A stretch of 64,000 nucleotides of DNA from Salinibacterium sp. G-O1. Lineage in GTDB: Bacteria; Actinomycetota; Actinomycetes; Actinomycetales; Microbacteriaceae. The stretch covers positions 930,001 through 994,000 of the forward strand of contig NZ_JASISV010000001.1 in assembly GCF_030063305.1 (NCBI RefSeq), given 5' to 3'. Positions within the stretch are counted from its first letter, which is position 1. Each line of letters starts with the position of its first letter. Of this stretch, positions 41,943 through 49,804 are shown in pieces. The position numbers were made by a program, and so were the translations under genes. The notes under the pieces are model-generated. The model was not told where the DNA came from. It did not search any database and saw only the letters and a program-made list of their open reading frames with translations.

Positions 41943-42770
41943 ATGACACCCCTCCAGGCACGAATCATCTATGACCTGAACGTGCAGCCGGCGATCATCC
42001 CGGCCGACCAGGTGCGGATGCGCATCGACTTCCTGAAGGAATACCTGCGGGTGAGCGGCGCCAAGGGCTTCGTGCTCGGCATCAGCGGCGGGCAGGACTC
42101 CTCACTCGCCGGGCGGCTGTGCCAGCTCGCGGCAGAGGAGCTGCGCGCGGAAGGGATCGAGGCCGAATTCACCGCGGTCCGACTGCCGTACAACGTGCAG
42201 GTCGACGAGGATGACGCCCAACTCGCACTCGCGTTCATCGTTCCAGACCGCCAGGTGACGTTCAACATCCACCGTTCGGTCGACGGTTTTGAGGCTGAGT
42301 ATGTCGACGCCACGGAGGTCGAGATGCTCGACTTCACCAAGGGAAACGTCAAGGCGCGCTCCAGAATGGTGGCGCAATACGCGCTCGCCGGCCAGTCTGG
42401 GCTGCTCGTTGTGGGCACCGACCACGCTGCCGAAGCTGTGACCGGGTTCTTCACCAAGTTCGGTGACGGCGGTGCTGACATCCTGCCCCTGAGCGGGCTC
42501 AGCAAGCGTCAGGGCCGCGCGCTGCTCGAACACCTCGAAGCGCCGGAACGCCTGTACCTCAAGCGGCCTACCGCCGACCTGCTCGACGACGCCCCGGGCC
42601 AGACCGACGAGGCCAACCTGGGCCTGAGCTACACCGAGATCGACGATTACCTCGAGGGCAAGCAGGTCTCCGAGAAGGTCTCGGTCGCCATCGAGACGCG
42701 CTACATCAACACCCGCCACAAGCGCACAGTGCCGGTCTCGCCGTTCGATGACTGGTGGCAGTCGGCATGA
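41943..42770 (+). CDS. nadE: ammonia-dependent NAD synthetase
   Basis: Converts deamido-NAD to NAD with ATP and ammonia. 275 residues, the length of the single-domain, NH3-dependent enzyme with no glutaminase domain. The ATP-PPi loop is [13 protein letters not shown] (47-57). [38 protein letters not shown] and [17 protein letters not shown] are family motifs. The nitrilase-family gene downstream overlaps its stop (ATGA). It could be tempting to see that protein as a detached glutaminase, but its motifs suit a nitrilase-like amidase. Confidence 0.93.
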   Translation: MTPLQARIIYDLNVQPAIIPADQVRMRIDFLKEYLRVSGAKGFVLGISGGQDSSLAGRLCQLAAEELRAEGIEAEFTAVRLPYNVQVDEDDAQLALAFIVPDRQVTFNIHRSVDGFEAEYVDATEVEMLDFTKGNVKARSRMVAQYALAGQSGLLVVGTDHAAEAVTGFFTKFGDGGADILPLSGLSKRQGRALLEHLEAPERLYLKRPTADLLDDAPGQTDEANLGLSYTEIDDYLEGKQVSEKVSVAIETRYINTRHKRTVPVSPFDDWWQSA

Positions 42771-43561
42771 GTTTCGTTGCGGTCTGCCAGTTCGCCCCGG
42801 GAACGGACGTCACCGCCAACCTCGGGATGATTCGTTCCCTCGCCGAGAGCGCGGCAGCGCGGGGTGCCACGCTTGCGGTGTTCCCCGAATACTCGTCGTT
42901 CTTCGAGCCCGAGATCGGTCCGGCCTCGGTGGCCGCGGCAGAGTCGCTGGAAGGGCGATTCGTCGGCTCCCTGAAAGAGATTGCGACGACACTGGGCATC
43001 CATCTGGTCGCCGGCATGCTCGAAACAATGGATGCCACCCACTTCGCGAACACGCTCGTCGCCGTCTCGCCCGCTGGGGTCGTGGAGGCCACGTACCGCA
43101 AGCTGCACCTCTACGACGCGTTCGGGCAGCGGGAGTCTGACTTCGTGCGCGCCGGGGATATCGCGCCGCCGCAGACCTTCGCGTGGGAGGGTTTCACCGT
43201 GGGCATGCAGACCTGCTACGACATCCGGTTCCCCGAGGTGTCGCGCCAGCTCGTCGATGCCGGCGCCGACCTGCTGCTCGTGCCGGCGGAGTGGGTGCGT
43301 GGCCCGTTGAAGGAGCACCACTGGAGGACCCTCGTCACGGCTCGGGCCCTCGAGAACACGGTTTATGTGGCCGCAGCTGACCACGCACCGCCGATCGGCG
43401 TCGGGAACAGCATGGTCGTGGATCCGATGGGGGTCGAGCTGGTAACGATCGGCGAGATTTCGGGAGTCGCCGTGGCCGAGATTTCGCCCGAGCGTGTGTC
43501 GAGCGTGCGCAAGGTCAACCCCGCGCTGTCGCTGCGCAGATTCGGCACGCACGCGCTCTGA
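42767..43561 (+). CDS. carbon-nitrogen hydrolase (nitrilase superfamily amidase)
   Basis: 264 residues with the complete Glu-Lys-Cys triad: FPEYSSFF (Glu 41), [11 protein letters not shown] (Lys 112) and TCYDIRFPE (Cys 150), plus the second Glu in [10 protein letters not shown]. The PxYRKxHLYD pattern is that of omega-amidase/Nit-like enzymes that repair deaminated glutathione or hydrolyse 2-oxoglutaramate. The downstream convergent gene is a class I aminotransferase of the kind that makes such alpha-keto amides, which fits an omega-amidase role by inference. ATG overlaps the nadE stop. Confidence 0.82.
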   Translation: MSFVAVCQFAPGTDVTANLGMIRSLAESAAARGATLAVFPEYSSFFEPEIGPASVAAAESLEGRFVGSLKEIATTLGIHLVAGMLETMDATHFANTLVAVSPAGVVEATYRKLHLYDAFGQRESDFVRAGDIAPPQTFAWEGFTVGMQTCYDIRFPEVSRQLVDAGADLLLVPAEWVRGPLKEHHWRTLVTARALENTVYVAAADHAPPIGVGNSMVVDPMGVELVTIGEISGVAVAEISPERVSSVRKVNPALSLRRFGTHAL

Positions 43562-43568
43562 GGCGCGG

Positions 43569-44765
43569 CTAGAGGCTGAGGCTGGCCAGTTGGGCGGCCG
43601 CCCGCTCCAGCACATCCACCTTTTTGCAGAACGCGAACCGCAGCAGGGTCTCGAACCCCTCGCGGCGATCGGGATGCACGAAGGCGCTCACCGGCACGGC
43701 GGCGACCCCGGCCAGCGACGGCAGTTCGCGGCAGAACTCGGCGGCATCGGTCACGCCGAGCGCAGCGGCATCCGCGATCACGAAGTAGCCGGCCTGCGGT
43801 GTGCTGACGGAGAAACCAGCAGACCTCAGCCCGGCGCTCAGGATGCCGCACTTCTTTTCGAGCGTGGATGCCGCGGTACTGAAGAACTCGTCGCCCAGCC
43901 CGAGCCCGACCGCAATGGCCGGCTGGAAGGGGGCGCCGTTGACGAACGTCAGGTACTGCTTCACGGCGAGGATCGCCTGCACCAGCGGTTCGGGGGCGAC
44001 GATCCAGCCAATCTTCCAGCCCGTGGTGTTGAACGTCTTGCCCGCGCTCGAGATGGTGACGGTGCGATCGAAACCACCGGGCAGGCTCGAGATGGGGATG
44101 TGCTCAACCCCAAAGGTGAGGTGTTCGTAGACCTCGTCGGTGACGATGATCGCGTCATGCTCATACGCCAGCTCGATGAGCAGCTCGAGGGTGTCGCGCG
44201 GAAGCACCGATCCGGTCGGATTGTGCGGCGAATTGATCAGGATGAGCCGGGTTCGGTCGGTCACGGCCGCCCGCAGGTCGTCGTGGTCCGGCTGGAAGTG
44301 TGGGGCGCGCAGCGGCACCGTGACGTGGGTGGCCTTGCCGAACGCGATCAGGGCTCCGTACGCGTCGTAGAACGGCTCGAGCGTGAGCACCTCGTCGCCC
44401 TCGTCGGTGAGCGCGAGGATGGTGGAGGCGAGAGCCTCGGTGGCGCCGGCGGTGACGAGAACCTGACGGTCTGGGTCCACGCGTATCCCGTAGAAGCGCT
44501 CCTGGTGGGCAGCGATCGCCTCGCGCAGCACCGGCATGCCGAGTGCCGGTGGGTACTGGTTGACGCCTTCCGTAATGGCCTGGCGGGCGGCATCCAGAAC
44601 CTCGAACGGGCCGTCCTCGTCGGGAAAGCCCTGCCCCAGGTTGATGGCTCCTGTGCGTGCGGCAAGCGCAGACATTTCGCCGAAAATCGTCTGCCGCAGC
44701 TGGCCGTCGGAGCCAAGAAGCATGGCACCTCTGGCGGCGCGCTCCCAGGACCCCGTCACACTCAT
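43569..44765 (-). CDS. class I/II PLP aminotransferase (methionine/kynurenine/glutamine transaminase-like)
   Basis: 398 residues. NLGQGFPDEDGPFEVLDAA, PHNPTGSVL, ITDEVYEHLTFG-type Asp-Tyr motif and the PLP Lys in SSAGKTFNTTGWKIGW identify the kynurenine aminotransferase/YbdL group, which transaminates Met, Gln and aromatic residues. It sits 7 bp from the convergent nitrilase-like amidase. Transaminase plus omega-amidase is the known methionine-salvage and glutamine-transaminase K pairing, so a shared pathway is plausible. A leaderless TAAGCT lies 6 nt before the ATG. Confidence 0.85.
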   Translation of the reverse strand: MSVTGSWERAARGAMLLGSDGQLRQTIFGEMSALAARTGAINLGQGFPDEDGPFEVLDAARQAITEGVNQYPPALGMPVLREAIAAHQERFYGIRVDPDRQVLVTAGATEALASTILALTDEGDEVLTLEPFYDAYGALIAFGKATHVTVPLRAPHFQPDHDDLRAAVTDRTRLILINSPHNPTGSVLPRDTLELLIELAYEHDAIIVTDEVYEHLTFGVEHIPISSLPGGFDRTVTISSAGKTFNTTGWKIGWIVAPEPLVQAILAVKQYLTFVNGAPFQPAIAVGLGLGDEFFSTAASTLEKKCGILSAGLRSAGFSVSTPQAGYFVIADAAALGVTDAAEFCRELPSLAGVAAVPVSAFVHPDRREGFETLLRFAFCKKVDVLERAAAQLASLSL

Positions 44766-44771
44766 CCCGCA

Positions 44772-44777
44772 AGCTTA
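44772..44777 (-). promoter_or_regulatory. leaderless -10 element of the aminotransferase gene
   Basis: TAAGCT on the minus strand, spacer TGCGGG, then ATG at 44765. The expected -35 zone lies inside the left arm of the palindrome at 44783. Confidence 0.6.
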
Positions 44778-44782
44778 CGTGC

Positions 44783-44868
44783 CCACCCAAATGAAGGAGA
44801 TTCCCGCTGGCGTGCGCTGTTTCCGGGGATCCGCGGTGGTGTGCCGAAGAATCTCCTTCATTTGGTGG
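44783..44868. repeat. long intergenic palindrome (element D)
   Basis: CCAAATGAAGGAGATTC (ending 44803) and GAATCTCCTTCATTTGG (starting 44849) are perfect 17-bp complements, extended by CCAC/GTGG with one bulged C. The loop is 45 nt and has a GCGGG/CCCGC option. It lies in the divergent gap between the aminotransferase and lipoprotein genes, away from any stop codon, so it is not a terminator for either. Confidence 0.85.
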
Positions 44869-44931
44869 CTGGCGGGAACTTTGGCTGATGCCGGGCTGTG
44901 GAAAGTCTGGGCCGCGGGCGCCGAACGGCGC

Positions 44932-44937
44932 TAGCGT
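44932..44937 (+). promoter_or_regulatory. leaderless -10 element of the lipoprotein gene
   Basis: TAGCGT, spacer GTGGTC, then ATG 44944. It argues against the in-frame GTG at 44938. Confidence 0.6.
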
Positions 44938-44943
44938 GTGGTC

Positions 44944-45483
44944 ATGCGCGCACGCACCTCGATCGCCCTGGTTGCGCTTGCTGTGCTGCTGTTGAGTGGA
45001 TGCCTCCCGCAACCGTCCACCGTCACGCCCACGCCCGAGGCGAGCTCAACACCCGTGTTCGCCTCCGACGAGGAAGCGCTCGCCGCGGCCACTGCCGCAT
45101 ACGCGGCCTACCTCGCGATGTCAGACCAGATTGCTGCGGACGGAGGGGTCAACCCCCAGCGTCTCGAGCCGTTTGTCACGGAGGAATGGCTCAAACGCGA
45201 GACTGGCGTTTTTAGCATTCTTGTATCGAGAGGCATGTCTCAAACCGGCTCAACCTCGTTCCGCGATGCGACACTGCAGCAGTACTCAAACGTCTCGGTG
45301 TCGATATATGTGTGTGCTGACTCAAGTGAGACACGATTTCACGATTCGGCAGGGGGCGATGTAACGCCTGCCAATCGGCAGACACTGAACAGTCTTGAAG
45401 TCACTTTTGAGATTTCGGAATTCCCTGATCTCGAACTTCGCCTGGAAGGTAACGAGCCATGGTCGGGCGAATCCTTCTGCTAG
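44944..45483 (+). CDS. putative lipoprotein (179 aa), unknown
   Basis: The signal peptide MRARTSIALVALAVLLLSGC ends in the lipobox LLSG-Cys, so the mature protein is lipidated and surface-held. A Thr/Pro/Ser linker follows, then a domain with EEALAAATAAYAAYLAMSDQ and ETRFHDSAGGDVTP. I do not recognise a named family. The first 250 bases are GC-rich like the surroundings, while bases about 45190-45480 are visibly richer in A/T. The end overlaps the next gene by 25 nt, so the two are coexpressed. Confidence 0.75.
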   Translation: MRARTSIALVALAVLLLSGCLPQPSTVTPTPEASSTPVFASDEEALAAATAAYAAYLAMSDQIAADGGVNPQRLEPFVTEEWLKRETGVFSILVSRGMSQTGSTSFRDATLQQYSNVSVSIYVCADSSETRFHDSAGGDVTPANRQTLNSLEVTFEISEFPDLELRLEGNEPWSGESFC

Positions 45484-46280
45484 TCGCAGCAACCTTTGTT
45501 GTCTCCACCGGGATGGCTCCGCCAGTATCCGCCATGCAAGCGAGCTGTACTGCTACAGAATTCAATATTGGTCTTTGCGTGACGCCAAGCGTCGGCGACA
45601 GCGACGTCACGCTGGGCATCGACGTCAAGCAGCCCGGAACCCCTCAACATCCGTGGGTCGGTGGTACTGACGACACCGACACCGGCACCGGTCCGGCGCC
45701 GGATGTCTGCGCAACCCCGGCGTCCAACAACAGCTGCCCGGGCGCCGGCGTTTTCCGTGATCCGTTCACGATTACGATGGTGCCTCCGGCCACGCAGCCC
45801 ATCACCCTGGCGGACATCGCGAGCTTCCGCCCGACCACGGGAATCTCGGGAATGGAACCCAACGGGTGGATGATCGTGGGCCTCGACACGAACTTCTACT
45901 CCACCGCGACCACCCAGGTCGTCGACGGCGCTCTGCTGGGCCAGCCTGCCTCCGTCCGGTTCACCCCCGTCGGCTGGCGCTGGAGCTACGGTGACGGTGC
46001 CGCCGCCACGCTGCGCACCCCAGGGGCGCCGTGGGCTGCCTTGGGCGTGGCCGAGTTCAGCGCGACATCCGGAAGCCACGTCTACCGGGCGCCCGGAACC
46101 TACGTGATCGACCTCACGGTCATCTATGAGGCTGAGTACCGGTTCGGTGCCGGTGGCTGGACCCAGATCAGCGGCACCCTGGGGTTGCCGTCAAACCGCT
46201 TGACGGCTACAGCTGGGAGCGCTTCGACTGTGCTCGTCGAGCGCGAATGCACGGTGAACCCGCACGGTCCCGGCTGCTGA
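45459..46280 (+). CDS. exported protein with PKD-like domain (273 aa), unknown
   Basis: A signal peptide (MVGRILLLVAATFVVSTGMA, cleavage near PPVSA-M) precedes a short Cys-containing segment, a Gly/Thr/Pro-rich stretch and a C-terminal domain with RWSYGDGAAATL and SHVYRAPGTYVIDLTVIY, the WxxGDG...HxYxxPGxY pattern of PKD-like surface beta-sandwiches. It ends CTVNPHGPGC. It is secreted or wall-associated and coupled to the lipoprotein gene by a 25-nt overlap with GGAAGG as ribosome site. The two are probably partners at the surface. No enzyme motif seen. Confidence 0.7.
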   Translation: MVGRILLLVAATFVVSTGMAPPVSAMQASCTATEFNIGLCVTPSVGDSDVTLGIDVKQPGTPQHPWVGGTDDTDTGTGPAPDVCATPASNNSCPGAGVFRDPFTITMVPPATQPITLADIASFRPTTGISGMEPNGWMIVGLDTNFYSTATTQVVDGALLGQPASVRFTPVGWRWSYGDGAAATLRTPGAPWAALGVAEFSATSGSHVYRAPGTYVIDLTVIYEAEYRFGAGGWTQISGTLGLPSNRLTATAGSASTVLVERECTVNPHGPGC

Positions 46281-46321
46281 CACATACTCGAAAGCTGCGG
46301 CTCGCTCACAGCGGGCCCAAA

Positions 46322-46327
46322 TAGAAT
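46322..46327 (+). promoter_or_regulatory. putative -10 of the htrA gene
   Basis: TAGAAT, about 47 nt upstream of the ATG. With the GAGAGGAG ribosome site this gives a conventional leader of about 40 nt. Confidence 0.4.
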
Positions 46328-46374
46328 GCTCAGGTTCGCGGTGGATGCTTACACCGTTGAGAGGAGCAGTTCCC

Positions 46375-47838
46375 ATGACCGAAAATCCCCAGGTCCCTGC
46401 AGAAAATCACGAATCGGCCGAGCAGCACGATTCCCCGCAGGTCCCCACCGCTCCGCGACCACCAGCCGTCCCCGCGTCGGCTCCTGTTGCGTCGGCAGCC
46501 GTGACCTCCCCGGCTGCCGCCGTCCCGTCCGCCCTCGCGCCGCTTCCGCCGGTCACCCCTCAGGGCCCGCCCCCGCCGCCGCACAACGGTGAAGCATTTC
46601 GTGCTCCAGCGGCAAGCCGCCCGAAGCGCAATGCTCCCGTCGCTCTGGTCGCAGCGCTCGCCGTCGGTGCGCTGATTGGTGGAGTCTCTGGAGCTGGCGC
46701 CACCCTGTGGGCCACATCCAACGGCGCGTCAGCGCCCGTAATCGGAAGCGCCAACCCCACAACGATCACCGTCAACGACACCACGAGCGTCAACGAGATC
46801 ACGGCCGTCGCGGCAAAGGCATCGCCCTCCGTGGTCACCATCAGCGTGGCATCCAGCAATTCAGGGGGAACCGGCTCGGGCATCATCCTCAGCAAGGATG
46901 GCTACGTGCTCACGAACACCCACGTGGTCACCCTCGACGGAGCCGCCGGTGACGCGACGGTCAAAGTGACCACCAACGATGGCAGGCTGCTCAACGCCAC
47001 GATCGTGGGCACCGACCCAATCTCTGACCTCGCCGTGATCAAGATCGAAGGCGTCACCGACCTTCAGCCGGCAGAATTCGCCGATTCGTCCAAACTCAAT
47101 GTCGGTGACACCGCGATTGCTATCGGCGCTCCTCTCGGCCTTGCCGGCACGGTGACCAATGGCATTGTGAGTGCCCTCAACCGCAGCATCACGATCGCGT
47201 CGTCGGCCGTGCCCGAGGAGAGCGGCACCGCCGACCAGGCTCCGGATGCCCAGCAGGACCCGTACGGCCTCTTCAACTTCGACGTGCCGGGGCAGACCCC
47301 GAGCGCATCATCGTCGTCCACCATTGCGCTGTCGGTGATCCAGACGGATGCGGCGATCAACCCGGGTAACTCGGGAGGCGCCCTCCTGAACTCCGACGGC
47401 CAGATCATCGGCGTCAATGTTGCGATCGCGTCTGCCGGCAGCTCCGGCGCTGACGGCCAGTCGGGCAGCATCGGTGTCGGCTTCGCCATCCCGGCGAACC
47501 TCGCAAAGCGCGTCGCGGACGAGATCATCGCCAACGGCAGCGCCACGCACGGGCTGCTCGGCGCATCGGTCGGCGATGTGACGGACGAGGCATCATCCAC
47601 CGGGAGTAGCCAGGTTGTGGGTGCTGTCGTCAAGGAGCTCACGTCGAACGGTGCAGCCACTGCCGCCGGGCTGAAGGTCGGCGACGTCATTACGAAGCTC
47701 GACGGCATCCCGATCACCGGGAAGACCGACCTGACCGCTCAGATCCGTGCGCTCGCCGCCGGGTCGTCCGCGACGATCACGTATGTGCGCGACGGTAAGG
47801 CCGCGCAGGTCGACGTCACTTTGGGGCAACTGAACTAG
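46375..47838 (+). CDS. htrA: HtrA/DegP-like trypsin-family serine protease with PDZ domain
   Basis: 487 residues. A cytoplasmic Pro/Ala-rich segment of about 85 residues precedes one transmembrane helix (NAPVALVAALAVGALIGGVS). The protease domain has His 183 in LTNTHVV, Asp 218 in DPISDLAVIKI and Ser 333 in NPGNSGGALL. A C-terminal PDZ domain begins near GLLGASVGD and contains GLKVGDVITKLDG. It handles misfolded extracytoplasmic proteins. ATG 46375 is chosen for its Shine-Dalgarno GAGAGGAG; an upstream in-frame ATG at 46345 lacks one. In mycobacteria htrA sits between sigE and tatB; here it lies 41 kb from tatB. Confidence 0.9.
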   Translation: MTENPQVPAENHESAEQHDSPQVPTAPRPPAVPASAPVASAAVTSPAAAVPSALAPLPPVTPQGPPPPPHNGEAFRAPAASRPKRNAPVALVAALAVGALIGGVSGAGATLWATSNGASAPVIGSANPTTITVNDTTSVNEITAVAAKASPSVVTISVASSNSGGTGSGIILSKDGYVLTNTHVVTLDGAAGDATVKVTTNDGRLLNATIVGTDPISDLAVIKIEGVTDLQPAEFADSSKLNVGDTAIAIGAPLGLAGTVTNGIVSALNRSITIASSAVPEESGTADQAPDAQQDPYGLFNFDVPGQTPSASSSSTIALSVIQTDAAINPGNSGGALLNSDGQIIGVNVAIASAGSSGADGQSGSIGVGFAIPANLAKRVADEIIANGSATHGLLGASVGDVTDEASSTGSSQVVGAVVKELTSNGAATAAGLKVGDVITKLDGIPITGKTDLTAQIRALAAGSSATITYVRDGKAAQVDVTLGQLN

Positions 47839-47849
47839 GCATTTTCTGA

Positions 47850-47890
47850 GGCGCGGGATTGTCGGCATACCGGCGATTCCGCGCCTTTTT
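47850..47890 (+). terminator. intrinsic terminator after htrA
   Basis: GGCGCGGGATTGTCGG and CCGGCGATTCCGCGCC pair along 16 positions (three G-T pairs) with a CATA loop, followed by TTTTT. Confidence 0.9.
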
Positions 47891-47940
47891 GCGTCCCGCT
47901 GCTAGGCTCAAAGGTCTTATCGACTGAAGTATTGGACCCC

Positions 47941-48966
47941 ATGGCGCAGCAGCCCGACGGCCTTCCCGGCGTCTCGTACGTGATGCCCGTTCTCAATGAG
48001 GTCGAGCACATCGAGGCAGCCGTCGAGAGCCTCATCGCGCAGGACTACACGGGCGCATTCGAGGTCGTTCTTGCCCTCGGGCCGAGCGTGGATGGCACGA
48101 ATGACGTGATCGCTGCGATGGCGGCGATCGACCCCAGGATTCGCAGCATCCCCAACGAACTGGGTTCGACACCGGGCGGCCTGAACGCCGCAATTCGCGC
48201 CTCGAGCAACCCCGTTGTGGTGCGGGTGGATGCCCACTCCGTGCTGCCCCGCGACTACACGCGTATCGCTGTAGCCACGCTTCTGGAGACTGGCGCCGAC
48301 AACGTCGGCGGGATCATGAAAGCGGTTGGCGACACGCCTTTCGAGAAGGCCGTCGCGCACGCCTACGGCTCACCGGAGGGGCTGGGCGGCACTCAGCATC
48401 ATGTCGGCGGTAAGGCGGGTCCAGCAGACACCGCCTACCTCGGGGTTTTCCGGCGCGACCGGCTGGTCGAGGTCGGACTATTCGACGAGGACATCAAGCG
48501 CGGCCAGGACTGGGAGCTGAACCGTCGGCTGCGCGCCACCGGTGGCACGGTGTGGTTCACCCCCGAACTGACAGTCGTCTACCGGCCGCGCTCGAGCCTG
48601 CGCAAGCTGATCCGCCAATTCGTGGCGACCGGGATGTGGCGAGGCGAACTTGCTCGCCGGTTCGGAGCCGCAAACGCCCTCCGATACTTCGTGCCACCCG
48701 CCGCAGTGCTCGGTATTCTCGCGACGCTGATCCTGGGCATTGTGGGCGCGGCCACCGGCGCGACCCTCCTGACCCTGGCCTTCGTGGTTCCGGCGTTCTA
48801 TGTGGTCGTTGTCATCGCCGCATCGGTGAGGGCGGCACGCAACGGAGTCGGCACGGGGCTCTGGTATCTCATAGTCTTGCCCTGCATCCACTTTGGCTGG
48901 GGTATTGGATTTTTGCTCGGGTTCCTGAAGCTCACCAGGAACATCACTGAACGCACGGGAAGGTGA
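47941..48966 (+). CDS. family 2 glycosyltransferase, ExoA-like, membrane-anchored
   Basis: 341 residues. The GT-A domain (VSYVMPVLNEVEHIEAAVES, VVVRVDAHSVLP as the DxD region, and FDEDIKRGQDWELNRRLRAT as the acceptor-side ED motif) is followed by two or three C-terminal membrane helices (PAAVLGILATLILGIVGAAT and later). It resembles succinoglycan ExoA-type enzymes that extend lipid-linked polysaccharides. ATG 47941 is taken; an in-frame TTG lies 9 nt upstream. It opens a four-gene plus-strand surface-polymer cluster and overlaps the next gene (GTGA). Confidence 0.82.
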   Translation: MAQQPDGLPGVSYVMPVLNEVEHIEAAVESLIAQDYTGAFEVVLALGPSVDGTNDVIAAMAAIDPRIRSIPNELGSTPGGLNAAIRASSNPVVVRVDAHSVLPRDYTRIAVATLLETGADNVGGIMKAVGDTPFEKAVAHAYGSPEGLGGTQHHVGGKAGPADTAYLGVFRRDRLVEVGLFDEDIKRGQDWELNRRLRATGGTVWFTPELTVVYRPRSSLRKLIRQFVATGMWRGELARRFGAANALRYFVPPAAVLGILATLILGIVGAATGATLLTLAFVVPAFYVVVVIAASVRAARNGVGTGLWYLIVLPCIHFGWGIGFLLGFLKLTRNITERTGR

Positions 48967-49763
48967 CGATGAACGGCCGCCCGACGTCGATCGCCCAGCT
49001 CCGTGAGGTGACACAGCCTCCCGAGGTGCGCCTTCGCGCGAACGCTGAGCACTGGACGGCGTCGCTTTACCTGCGCGACCTGTCGCCATACCTGACCTGG
49101 ATGCTCCTGAAGACGAGCATCAGTGCCAACGGCGTGACTGGGCTCATGATTCTGGTCGGCTGGTCCACCGCCGCAGCGCTGCTGATTCCTGGGATCGGCG
49201 GAGCGGCTCTCGCGCTCGTCCTCGGCCAGTTGCAGATGCTCGTGGATTGCTCAGACGGCGAGGTGGCACGCTGGCGCAATACGAGGTCACCGGCCGGGGT
49301 GTTTCTCGACAAAGTCGGCCACTACTCGACCGAAGCGCTCATCCCCATCGCGCTGGGCATCCGGGCCGCAGGCTGGCCCCTGGAGTTTCCCGCAGACTTC
49401 GCCTGGACCACGGCAGGGTTTGCTCTCGCCCTCGTGATCGTGCTCAACAAGGCGCTCAACGACATGGTGCACGTGGCCAGGGCCAACGCCGGGCTCGAGA
49501 AGCTCAGCGACCGAAAGGGTGAGGCCGAGCCGAGCCAGCGTCTCGTCGCGAAGTTGCGCAGGCTCGCGCGTTTCGTCCCGTTCCACCGGCTCTACCACTC
49601 GGTCGAACTGACCATGCTGGCGTTCGCCGCCGCCGTGGTCGGGCTCTTCCTGCCGGCACTCGTCGCCGAGCGCTGGTTGCTGCTCATCCTTCTGCCGCTT
49701 GCCGTGCTGGCGCTGATCGGGCATTTCGTCGCCATCATGGCGTCGAAGCGGGTGCGATCCTGA
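48963..49763 (+). CDS. CDP-alcohol phosphatidyltransferase family membrane protein
   Basis: 266 residues with about six hydrophobic helices. The family motif D-x2-DG-x2-AR-x8-G-x3-D-x3-D is present as [19 protein letters not shown], then VFLDKVGHYSTEA: Asp 95, Asp 98, Gly 99, Ala-Arg 102-103, Gly 112 and Asp 116 are conserved, but the last Asp is His 120. It should transfer an alcohol phosphate from a CDP-alcohol onto a lipid or polyol. Gene context suggests a glycopolymer precursor, not a bulk phospholipid. GTG 48963 overlaps the GT2 stop; ATG 48969 is an alternative. The next gene may begin at its stop codon. Confidence 0.8.
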   Translation: MTMNGRPTSIAQLREVTQPPEVRLRANAEHWTASLYLRDLSPYLTWMLLKTSISANGVTGLMILVGWSTAAALLIPGIGGAALALVLGQLQMLVDCSDGEVARWRNTRSPAGVFLDKVGHYSTEALIPIALGIRAAGWPLEFPADFAWTTAGFALALVIVLNKALNDMVHVARANAGLEKLSDRKGEAEPSQRLVAKLRRLARFVPFHRLYHSVELTMLAFAAAVVGLFLPALVAERWLLLILLPLAVLALIGHFVAIMASKRVRS

Positions 49764-49804
49764 GTTCGCTCGACATCCCCACCGTCGGTGTCGTCTCCCT
49801 GTCG

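Noticed and set aside
44783-44868. Element D as an insertion-sequence end or terminator
   Set aside because: No transposase or target duplication is visible, the arms are internal to an 86-nt unit, and the flanking genes point away from it.
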